5,065 nt of DNA, taken from contig JAKMDG010000336.1 of the NCBI GenBank assembly GCA_022428035.1, positions 1 through 5,065 of the forward strand, written 5' to 3'. The position numbers were made by a program, and so were the translations under genes. The stretch's first letter is position 1. Each line of letters starts with the position of its first letter. The notes under the pieces were generated by a model that had not been told where the DNA came from, ran no database searches, and saw nothing but the letters and a program-made list of their open reading frames with translations. The DNA is from Longimicrobiales bacterium (lineage in GTDB: Bacteria; Gemmatimonadota; Gemmatimonadetes; Longimicrobiales; Gaopeijiaceae). This document shows positions 1 to 5,065 of the stretch, in pieces.

Positions 1-588
1 TGTATGTGCAGCTTCGTCGATTGCCTGTTCGAGCAGCAGGAAGAACGTCCCCTCCTGTCGGGCCTCTGACCAGCGAGCAACCAGGCGAATCCTCTCCTCG
101 GACGGCGGCTCGTCCGTGTACGTGTCGAGCCACTCCTCCAGTGTGACGGTCGGCTGGTACGCGGAGGCCTGTCGGTCTACATCGGCACTGGCGCCGCCAT
201 CGACCCACTCCGCGACCTGCTCAATGTAGCCGTCGGGGACCTCGTCGAGCATGAGGGCCGCAACCTCAGCGCGCATTCGCTCCGCGTCGAAACCGATGGC
301 CACGGCCGATACGAGCCGCTCGAGTTCTTCGTCGTTCGGGTCGCCGATCATCAGCGCAACCTGACGCGTGAAGGCACGGCTCCGAGGGACCACGATCGAC
401 TCGATGTCGAAGTGGTCCAGGAGGAGGTCGATCGGCTCCGAGGTCTGCGTGAGGTTCGCCTCGGCCGCTGCCCCGGCAGGGTTGTCTGGCACGACGCTGG
501 AGGGCCCTGCGACCGGTGTCGAAGTGCAGGCGGTCGCCATTGGCAGCAGCCACATGAGCGCAGCTGTCCCTACGCGCCTGCGTCTCAT
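1..588 (-). CDS. Putative lipoprotein with DUF2059-like helical core (partial, C-terminus outside the window)
   Basis: An open frame of 196 codons runs from an ATG at 588 to the left edge with no stop, so the gene is cut. The N-terminus has a basic start (MRRRR), a hydrophobic stretch (residues 8-20) and a lipobox-like ATAC ending at Cys21, followed by a Ser/Thr/Pro/Ala-rich tether (about 22-50). This fits a Sec-exported protein lipidated at Cys21, although Ala rather than Leu at -3 is not ideal. Residues 53-140 are acidic and helical, with the pattern IDLLLDHFDIES ... FDAERMRAEVAALMLDEVPDGYIEQVAEW. That resembles the DUF2059 family, whose function is unknown; I make this match by eye and hold it loosely. 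A second acidic helical part follows (150-196). The ATG overlaps the recQ stop (ATGA), and no strong ribosome site precedes it, so translation is probably coupled to recQ by reinitiation. Start and coding status are well supported; function is not. Confidence 0.8.
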   Translation of the reverse strand, partial: MRRRRVGTAALMWLLPMATACTSTPVAGPSSVVPDNPAGAAAEANLTQTSEPIDLLLDHFDIESIVVPRSRAFTRQVALMIGDPNDEELERLVSAVAIGFDAERMRAEVAALMLDEVPDGYIEQVAEWVDGGASADVDRQASAYQPTVTLEEWLDTYTDEPPSEERIRLVARWSEARQEGTFFLLLEQAIDEAAHT

Positions 589-2120
589 TGCACGACCCGC
601 CGCATGTCGGAGATGCGCGTCAGGAAGGCGGTTCCATATTTTGCCAGCTTGGCCGGCCCGACCCCTGGTACATCGAGGAACTGCGCCTCGGTCTTCGGTT
701 GTCGGACTGCCATCTCGACGAGTACCTGGTCTCCAAAGACGATGTATGCCGGGACGCGTTGGCGGTCGGCGGTTTCCTTCCGAAGGTCCTTCAGACCCTG
801 GAAAATCTCCTCCTGCTCCGGGGTGAGCGCGCTACCCGTAGCGCTCACGTGACGTGAGCGACTTCTCGTCCCCTGAACTGCGCCCAGGCTCGCCATGGTC
901 TCTTGAGCGAGTTCCTCCGGCGTAACACCGGTACACGAGTCGCAGGACGTCGAACACGGAGCCATCTCTTCGTCGAAGTAGGCGAGGATCGCCTGGTGTC
1001 TGCATCGGACCGACTCGACGAGCTGAAAGAGATCGACCGTGCGTTGACGCTTCTGCTGCCAGAGCTCAGGGTCGTCGATGTCATCGAGGAAGCGTTCGTG
1101 CAGCTTCACATCGGCCCACGAGTAGAACAGGAAGCATTCGCTCGGAAGACCATCACGACCCGCGCGCCCGATCTCCTGGTACCAGGACTCGATATCGCGA
1201 GGCATGTCACGATGGATGACGAAGCGGACGTTCGACTTGTCGATCCCCATCCCGAACGCGACCGTCGCGACGATGACGTCGATTTCGTCACGTTGGAACG
1301 CTTCCTGGTTCCGCTGACGATCTGCGGGCTCCATTCCCGCGTGGTAGGGCCGCGCCCGAACACCATTCGTCTGCAGGAACTTGGCGGTCTGGTCTACGGC
1401 CTTACGGCTCAGGCAATACACGATGCCCGTCTCCCCCTCGTGTCGCTTGATCAGCGCGAGGATCTCCTTCCTCGTATTGCCCTGACCCTTCTTTCGGACG
1501 CCGATCTCCAGGTTCGATCGGAAGAACGATCCCTTGTAGCCCCCTGGCTTGGACATGCCGAGCTGCCGGAGGATGTCGCGAGCGACGGTGCGTGTCGCGG
1601 TCGCGGTCAGGGCCAGCACCGGCACGTCGAGCCCTTCCTTGAGCCCTCTCAGCCGTCGGTACGAAGGGCGGAAATCGTGCCCCCACTGGCTGATGCAGTG
1701 CGCCTCATCCACGACCAGGAGTGAAATCGGGCAGCCACTCACGAAGTCGCGCAGGCGTCCGTCCAACGCTTCCGGCGCGACGTATACGAGCTCGTAGTCC
1801 CCGCGTCGCAGTCCATCCAGCCGTGACTGCCGCTCACCGTAGTCGAGAGAGCTGTTGATCTCGACTGCGTTGAAGCCAAACTCGCGCAGTGCATCGACCT
1901 GGTCCTTCATCAGGCTGATGAGCGGGGAGAGGACGAGCACGGTTCCGTCCATGATCCGAGCTGGGAGCTGGTACGTCAGTGACTTCCCCGCGCCCGTCGG
2001 CATCACGCCGATGCAGTCCCGTCCCTCGAGCACGACGTCGATGATCTCACGCTGGCCTGGCCGGAAGTCGTCGTATCCGAAGACGTCTTTGAGGATCTGT
2101 CGTGGATCGGTGGGGCGCAT
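585..2120 (-). CDS. recQ: RecQ-family ATP-dependent 3'-5' DNA helicase lacking the winged-helix domain
   Basis: Cytoplasmic helicase (511 aa) expected to unwind DNA 3' to 5' using ATP, in recombination and fork repair. Visible motifs: motif 0 FRPGQ (19-23), Walker A PTGAGKS (41-47), SPLISLMKDQ (65-74), DEAH (138-141), the RecQ aromatic-rich loop CISQWGHDFRP (142-152), LTATAT (171-176), VATVAFGMGIDK (284-295) and QEIGRAGRDG (315-324). A zinc module follows with Cys373, 389, 393 and 396. An HRDC domain lies at about 433-505, with the typical PAYIVFGD and VPGVGPAKLAKYG. E. coli RecQ is 609 aa and has a winged helix of about 110 residues between these parts; here only about 35 linker residues are present. 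The ATG at 2120 is chosen because RecQ similarity begins there; an in-frame ATG at 2186 would add 22 residues rich in Pro and Arg. Neither has a good Shine-Dalgarno. The stop overlaps the downstream lipoprotein ATG. Confidence 0.95.
   Translation of the reverse strand: MRPTDPRQILKDVFGYDDFRPGQREIIDVVLEGRDCIGVMPTGAGKSLTYQLPARIMDGTVLVLSPLISLMKDQVDALREFGFNAVEINSSLDYGERQSRLDGLRRGDYELVYVAPEALDGRLRDFVSGCPISLLVVDEAHCISQWGHDFRPSYRRLRGLKEGLDVPVLALTATATRTVARDILRQLGMSKPGGYKGSFFRSNLEIGVRKKGQGNTRKEILALIKRHEGETGIVYCLSRKAVDQTAKFLQTNGVRARPYHAGMEPADRQRNQEAFQRDEIDVIVATVAFGMGIDKSNVRFVIHRDMPRDIESWYQEIGRAGRDGLPSECFLFYSWADVKLHERFLDDIDDPELWQQKRQRTVDLFQLVESVRCRHQAILAYFDEEMAPCSTSCDSCTGVTPEELAQETMASLGAVQGTRSRSRHVSATGSALTPEQEEIFQGLKDLRKETADRQRVPAYIVFGDQVLVEMAVRQPKTEAQFLDVPGVGPAKLAKYGTAFLTRISDMRRVVQ
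823..860. repeat. Nested inverted repeats inside recQ, at the zinc-module/HRDC linker
   Basis: CGCTCACGT at 842-850 and ACGTGAGCG at 852-860 form a perfect 9-bp inverted repeat around a single G at 851. The same left arm also pairs the other way: GTGAGCGC at 823-830 is the exact reverse complement of GCGCTCAC at 841-848, and the match continues inward (GCTAC at 831-835 against GTAGC at 838-842) with a 2-nt bulge. The unit GTGAGCG is thus present three times in alternating orientation within 38 bases. It encodes RecQ residues about 422-433, the linker where the winged helix would be expected. It could be an inserted palindromic element, a deletion scar or chance. Confidence 0.7.
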
Positions 2121-2259
2121 GCGAGTCGGACGAGGGTGAACGCAGCTTGAAGGTAACTGCGGGTCGGGGCGCCGGGATGGCGTCATGCGCCCGTGGCTCA
2201 CCCGGCGCGTCGCGCCTACGATGGTGCGGTTCCCCCGCAGGCTCAGGAGTATTTCGACG
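2121..2259. promoter_or_regulatory. Divergent intergenic region between recQ and the creatininase-family gene
   Basis: These 139 bases separate two genes reading outward, so promoters for both must lie here, or within the start of either gene. I could not find a convincing -35/-10 pair on either strand. The visible structure is a 13-base palindrome, GGCGCGTCGCGCC (2204-2216), with two 6-bp arms around one T, and a looser pair GGGCGC (2167-2172) / GCGCCC (2187-2192). The palindrome could be an operator, but in DNA this GC-rich it may be chance. If recQ starts at 2186 rather than 2120, the left half of this region is coding. Confidence 0.4.
2245..2249 (+). promoter_or_regulatory. Ribosome binding site that decides the creatininase-family start
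   Basis: AGGAG lies 10 nt before the ATG at 2260. The alternative upstream ATG at 2185, which would add 25 residues, lacks a comparable site and would bury the signal peptide inside the protein. This supports 2260. Confidence 0.7.
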
Positions 2260-3216
2260 ATGAAGCGCACTGCCCTATTCGTGGTCGCCGTGACCATGTC
2301 CTCGACCCTTATGCTGCAGCAGCCGGTGCAGGCTCAGGATCTTCTGCCTCAGGAGAGCCCTCTGCCGAGGATCCAGAAGGTGAAGAACTACCTGCCGCAC
2401 ATGACACGGCCCGAGGTCGAGGATCTGTTGACGCGGTCGGACCTGGTGATCATTCCGGTGGCGTCACTGGAGCAGCATGGACTCCACCTCCCCATCGGGA
2501 CCGACTATCTGAACGGGGTGGAGCGGGCCAAGCTCATCGCTCAGCAGATCGACGCGCTGGTGGCGCCGATCCTGCTCCCCGGTCAGTCCCCCTATCACAT
2601 GGGCTTTGCCGGTACGATCACGTTGCCGTCACCGCTGATTCAGGAGGTGTATGTCGAGGCGGCGAAGAGCCTGATGCAGCACGGCTTCAAACGATTCCTG
2701 ATCATGAATGCGCACGGCGGAAATGCCGCGACAACGCGGTTCATCGTCGACCGGATCAACCAGGAGACGGAGGGCATCGCCGTCGACCTCGGGGCGGTCC
2801 TTGGGCCGTTCCGACCTGATATCGATCGTCCTGCCGACTCATCGACACCGGTATTTGACCGACACGGCGGGACCGGGGAAACGTCGAACTCGATGTACCT
2901 GACCCCTGAGCTTGTCGATCTTGATGTGGCTGTGCCCGCAGAGCTGACGCTCCTGCCTCACATGGAGGAGATGCTGCCGGAGGTGGTGGCAGGTGACCCG
3001 ACTGCGCTCACGGTATTTCTTGCCGAGGGTCTCAAGGATGAGGCGACGGGCAAGCGGACCTCGGCCGCGGAGATGACATCGACCGGCGTGTGGGGTGTGC
3101 GCGATCCGCGCGAGTCGACTGTCGAGCGAGGTTGGGCCGACACGGCATCGATGGTCGCTGCCGCGGTCGGCTTCATCGAGCGCTGGAACGAGCTGCGGCC
3201 GCACGGCACACGCTGA
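2260..3216 (+). CDS. Secreted creatininase-family (creatinine amidohydrolase-like) metalloenzyme
   Basis: The product is 318 aa. It begins with a Sec signal peptide: MKR, a hydrophobic core at about 4-19, then a likely cut after the AQA-type segment near residues 24-26. The mature part has the creatininase-family metal site: Glu71, His73 and Asp82 in SLEQHGLHLPIGTD, His152 in NAHGGN (150-155), and Glu207 in RHGGTGETS (201-209). Family members are di-metal amidohydrolases acting on small C-N bonds, such as creatininase, formamidopyrimidine-type deformylases and MftE. True creatininase has GHYEN with a second metal-binding Glu where this protein has HGGN, so creatinine is not necessarily the substrate. 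Most family members are cytoplasmic, so the signal peptide is notable and places the enzyme in the periplasm or outside. It diverges from recQ and converges on the ridA-like gene, with a hairpin after its stop. The family call is firm; the substrate is unknown. Confidence 0.92.
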   Translation: MKRTALFVVAVTMSSTLMLQQPVQAQDLLPQESPLPRIQKVKNYLPHMTRPEVEDLLTRSDLVIIPVASLEQHGLHLPIGTDYLNGVERAKLIAQQIDALVAPILLPGQSPYHMGFAGTITLPSPLIQEVYVEAAKSLMQHGFKRFLIMNAHGGNAATTRFIVDRINQETEGIAVDLGAVLGPFRPDIDRPADSSTPVFDRHGGTGETSNSMYLTPELVDLDVAVPAELTLLPHMEEMLPEVVAGDPTALTVFLAEGLKDEATGKRTSAAEMTSTGVWGVRDPRESTVERGWADTASMVAAAVGFIERWNELRPHGTR

Positions 3217-3228
3217 CAAGGCAGGACA

Positions 3229-3262
3229 CGGCGGGTGGCGGTGGTAGGGCCGCCACCCGCCG
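3229..3262. terminator. Bidirectional hairpin terminator between convergent genes
   Basis: A perfect 13-bp stem, CGGCGGGTGGCGG (3229-3241) with its reverse complement at 3250-3262, encloses an 8-nt loop (TGGTAGGG). It sits in the 58-base gap between two converging stops, 12 bases after the plus-strand stop and 12 bases beyond the minus-strand stop. Neither side has a clear T-tract, so whether it terminates on its own is uncertain; it may also protect 3' ends or block read-through collisions. Confidence 0.8.
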
Positions 3263-3274
3263 ATCCTCAATGCA

Positions 3275-3859
3275 TCAGCTGCGCAGCTCCCAGAAGGTCT
3301 CCACTTCGGCGGCCATGTTTCCGGGGAGCGATCCCATGCCGACTGCGGCTCGGGTGCCCGTTCCGGCCTCCTCGCCGAAGATGTCAACCATCAAGTCGCT
3401 GAAGCCGTTGATGACGCTGGGCTGTTCTGAGAACCCGGGTACGGCGTTGACCATGCCGAAGGTCCGAATGAGTCCAGCGACCCGGTCGAGGCTGCCGAGT
3501 CGGGCGCGCATCGTGGCGAGGATGTTGATCCCGCACTGTCGTGCGGCTGCCTGTCCCTCTTCCACGGTGAGGTCCTGGCCGACGATACCCTGGTGGCCTG
3601 GAGACGCATCTGGCATTCTGGGCGTGTGGCCGGCGACGTAGAGCGTGTTGCCAACAATGCGCGTGCCCACGTATGTCGCGACGGGGGGGGGAGGGATGTG
3701 CAGCTCGATGCCCAGCTCTCGAAGCCTCGCCTCGGGGCTGACCTGCCACGGCGCCGCCGACCCCTTGGGCTGAGCTCCTGCGATGCCAGGTACCAGAGAA
3801 GCGAGCGAGGCGCCCGCGGCACCGCGGATGAGTCTTCGACGGGACAGGATATCGAGCAT
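3275..3859 (-). CDS. RidA/YjgF/UK114-family protein with a twin-arginine (Tat) signal peptide
   Basis: The product is 194 aa. Residues 1-30 form a Tat-type signal: SRRRLIRG (6-13), an Ala/Gly/Leu hydrophobic core, and a likely cut after GIAGA (25-29). The core (about 42-193) matches the longer RidA subfamily: ARLRELGIEL, PPPPVATYV, GNTLYVAGHTP, DLTVEEGQAAARQCGINILA, LGSLDRV, VINGFSDL and TRAAVGMGSLPGN. Arg170 corresponds to E. coli RidA Arg105, which binds the substrate carboxylate, and Glu185 to Glu120, with identical spacing of 15. Canonical RidA deaminates reactive enamines/imines such as 2-aminoacrylate in the cytoplasm, so export by Tat implies a different, periplasmic substrate or role. 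The start at 3859 is supported by AGGAG at 3866-3870, 6 nt upstream. It diverges from the hydrolase gene and converges on the creatininase-family gene. A run of nine G on the plus strand (3683-3691) lies inside the gene and encodes part of the PPPP motif. Confidence 0.93.
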   Translation of the reverse strand: MLDILSRRRLIRGAAGASLASLVPGIAGAQPKGSAAPWQVSPEARLRELGIELHIPPPPVATYVGTRIVGNTLYVAGHTPRMPDASPGHQGIVGQDLTVEEGQAAARQCGINILATMRARLGSLDRVAGLIRTFGMVNAVPGFSEQPSVINGFSDLMVDIFGEEAGTGTRAAVGMGSLPGNMAAEVETFWELRS

Positions 3860-3971
3860 GGAGGTCTCCTCATGGGATCAGGTCGCAACTCTTCGCGACC
3901 TCGTTGCGGTTTCGGATGTCGAGAGCGTAACCGGGGTCGCCAGCCTGCGCACGATTGGGTAGGGTCTTCGT
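3860..3971. promoter_or_regulatory. Divergent intergenic region between the ridA-like and hydrolase genes
   Basis: These 112 bases must hold the start signals of two outward-reading genes. The minus-strand AGGAG for the ridA-like gene is at 3866-3870. AGGG at 3961-3964, 7 nt before the ATG at 3972, is a weak ribosome site for the hydrolase. TTGCGG (3904-3909) resembles a plus-strand -35 box, but only a poor -10 (CGTAAC, 3926-3931) follows at 16 bp, so I do not call a promoter. Confidence 0.4.
3880..3901. repeat. Inverted repeat (7-bp arms) upstream of the ridA-like gene
   Basis: AGGTCGC (3880-3886) and GCGACCT (3895-3901) are perfect reverse complements separated by 8 bases. The repeat lies 21 bases upstream of the ridA-like ATG, just before its ribosome site. 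It could be an operator for the divergent pair or a hairpin in the ridA-like leader RNA; nothing in the sequence tells which. Confidence 0.5.
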
Positions 3972-5057
3972 ATGAGCCGATCTCGACCTTTCTGGCCGCG
4001 CAGTGCCGTTCTGCCGTTGCTTGCCGTCGTTCTCTTCGCGTGCGGAGAGGATGGAGTCAGTCCTGACGACCGAATTGCCGGTGGCATCGATCTCGACCTC
4101 CTCTTTGCGCCGGCGACGAGTGCCGAAATCGCCTCCGTGTCCGCTGACTGGGCGGCCCGCACACCGACGGCTGAAGGTGTGGTCGTCGAGCTGGACACGA
4201 CCGTGTCAGTGCTCGCGCTCGAGGCTCGGGTGAGAGTCGTGTCACACGTGGTCGACGGGACGGTGCGCCATTACGGAGCAGTGATCACGCCGCCGACTCT
4301 GGCCGCCCCTGCTCCGGTCATTGTCTATGCGCATGGAGGTGATTCGGGGGTCGAGCTGGATCAGGTTCTCTTCACCGTTCCGGCGCTCGGTGATGCGGCC
4401 GACGAGTTCGTCTGGATCGTGCCATCATTCCGCTCGGAGACCCTGTCGTTTGGCTCAGATCGCTGGACGTCCGACGGTGCCGCCAGCCCTTGGGATCGTG
4501 ACGTGGATGATGCGATGGCTCTGCTCGACGTCACCTTCGATGTCGAGCCTCAGGCGGACTCGACTCGGGTCGGCGTACTGGGTTTCAGTCGCGGGGGTGG
4601 TGTGGGGTTGCTGATGAGCGTCCGGGACGACCGCATCGATCGTGTAGTCGACTTCTTCGGTCCGACCGATTTCTTCGATGAATACGTACAAGATGTCGTA
4701 GAGGAAGTGCTCGACGGATCTCTTCGGGAACTACCGGGGATCGAAGTCCTCAACTCGGACTTCATTGAGCCGCTCCGAAATGGTCAGACGGACATTCCGT
4801 CGGTTCGTCTCGAGTTCGTACGTCGCTCGACCTCCCTGTTCGCGGATCGGCTGCCCGCTGTTCAGATCCATCACGGCACGGCCGACGAGGTTGTCGCGGT
4901 GAGTCAGGCGGAGTCGTTGATCGCTGCTCTCGAGGCAGACGGTCGGACAGATCCGGGTTTTCAACCATTCCTGTACGAAGGCGGCACCCACAATCCGCTG
5001 GCGCTCATCGGGGCGCTGGAGCGGACGAGAGACTTCTTACTTCTTTTACTGCAATGA
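3972..5057 (+). CDS. Lipoprotein alpha/beta hydrolase (prolyl-oligopeptidase/dienelactone-hydrolase-like)
   Basis: The product is 361 aa. The N-terminus is a lipoprotein signal: basic residues, a hydrophobic stretch at 12-23, and lipobox LFAC with Cys24, followed by a polar tether. The enzyme domain shows an oxyanion-type HGG (121-123) after the VIVYA strand, a nucleophile elbow GFSRG (204-208, Ser206), DFFGPTDFF (227-235), then a helical lid-like insert (about 236-290), the acid Asp305 in HHGTADEVV, and the base His340 in EGGTHNP. The Ser-Asp-His triad is complete and in the usual order, so the protein is probably an active esterase or peptidase anchored to a membrane. DFFGPTD is reminiscent of S9 peptidase-like hydrolases, but there is no beta-propeller and the substrate is unknown. 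The start is supported by the signal peptide and AGGG 7 nt upstream. The C-terminus is five leucines and Gln, including two TTA codons, unusual for such GC-rich DNA. Confidence 0.93.
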   Translation: MSRSRPFWPRSAVLPLLAVVLFACGEDGVSPDDRIAGGIDLDLLFAPATSAEIASVSADWAARTPTAEGVVVELDTTVSVLALEARVRVVSHVVDGTVRHYGAVITPPTLAAPAPVIVYAHGGDSGVELDQVLFTVPALGDAADEFVWIVPSFRSETLSFGSDRWTSDGAASPWDRDVDDAMALLDVTFDVEPQADSTRVGVLGFSRGGGVGLLMSVRDDRIDRVVDFFGPTDFFDEYVQDVVEEVLDGSLRELPGIEVLNSDFIEPLRNGQTDIPSVRLEFVRRSTSLFADRLPAVQIHHGTADEVVAVSQAESLIAALEADGRTDPGFQPFLYEGGTHNPLALIGALERTRDFLLLLLQ

Positions 5058-5065
5058 GCACCTTC
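5054..5065 (+). other. Possible start of a downstream gene overlapping the hydrolase stop
   Basis: ATG at 5054-5056 overlaps the hydrolase TGA (5055-5057) as ATGA and reads M-S-T-F to the window edge. The same overlap joins recQ to its downstream gene. No Shine-Dalgarno is visible just upstream, and only four codons can be seen, so this is a hint only. Confidence 0.25.

Noticed and set aside
266..553. A 95-codon minus-strand frame within the left-end gene
   Set aside because: It is an alternative frame of the lipoprotein gene. The frame starting at 588 stays open for 196 codons and gives a signal peptide and balanced composition, while this one is Arg-rich.
903..1724. A 273-codon open frame on the plus strand, antisense to recQ
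   Set aside because: It lies fully inside recQ, whose helicase motifs fix the minus strand as coding. Its composition (Arg/Asp/Val/Leu-rich, no motif) is typical of the antisense shadow of a GC-rich gene.
2185..2259. Earlier start for the creatininase-family protein
   Set aside because: It would place 25 Arg-rich residues ahead of a well-formed signal peptide; AGGAG correctly spaced before 2260 supports the later start.
2121..2297. Extended N-terminus of RecQ starting at 2297
   Set aside because: The extra 59 residues are not RecQ-like and would overlap the signal peptide of the divergent gene. RecQ similarity begins near the ATG at 2120.
2193..2819. A 208-codon plus-strand frame overlapping the creatininase-family gene
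   Set aside because: Its product is low-complexity Arg/Ala/Gly/Pro sequence in another frame of a gene with clear family motifs.
2839..3387. A 182-codon minus-strand frame spanning the 3' ends of both convergent genes
   Set aside because: It runs through the hairpin and antisense to the creatininase-family gene, with no domain, signal or ribosome site.
1..5065. A defence island, toxin-antitoxin pair, CRISPR array or mobile element
   Set aside because: RecQ helicases can occur in defence loci, but none of the neighbours is a nuclease, methylase, transposase, integrase or toxin-like protein, and no spaced direct repeats are visible.

Overview
The window is GC-rich bacterial chromosomal DNA with five genes packed tightly and on alternating strands. 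Four of the five products carry an export signal. The combination of high GC, many Sec/Tat-exported and lipoprotein enzymes, an exported creatininase-family protein and a Tat-exported RidA homologue fits an environmental Gram-negative lineage. Gemmatimonadota or a similar soil/marine/host-associated metagenomic lineage is my best guess, but this is inference: there is no rRNA or marker gene to settle it. I see no phage, insertion sequence, CRISPR array, tRNA or rRNA.

Layout from left to right. (1) Bases 1-588, minus strand: the first 196 codons of a putative lipoprotein with a DUF2059-like helical core, cut by the window edge. (2) Bases 585-2120, minus strand: a RecQ-family DNA helicase whose TGA stop overlaps the lipoprotein ATG as ATGA, so the two are probably co-transcribed and translationally coupled. 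All helicase motifs, the four zinc cysteines and an HRDC domain are present, but the winged-helix part of the RQC region is missing. A dense cluster of inverted repeats sits in the linker that replaces it. (3) Bases 2121-2259: a divergent intergenic region with a GC palindrome. (4) Bases 2260-3216, plus strand: a secreted creatininase-family metal-dependent amidohydrolase. (5) Bases 3229-3262: a perfect 13-bp hairpin between two convergent genes, probably a shared terminator. (6) Bases 3275-3859, minus strand: a RidA/YjgF-family protein with a twin-arginine signal peptide. (7) Bases 3860-3971: a divergent intergenic region with a 7-bp inverted repeat. (8) Bases 3972-5057, plus strand: a lipoprotein alpha/beta hydrolase with a complete Ser-Asp-His triad. 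Its stop again overlaps an ATG, which may be the start of the next gene.

The creatininase-like enzyme, the RidA homologue and the hydrolase could all act on small nitrogen compounds, imines, peptides or esters in the periplasm or at the membrane. They are not in one operon, so a shared pathway is only a suggestion. I found no convincing new multi-gene system. The items most worth checking are the winged-helix-less RecQ with its palindromic linker, the coupling of RecQ to a lipoprotein, and the predicted export of a RidA protein.
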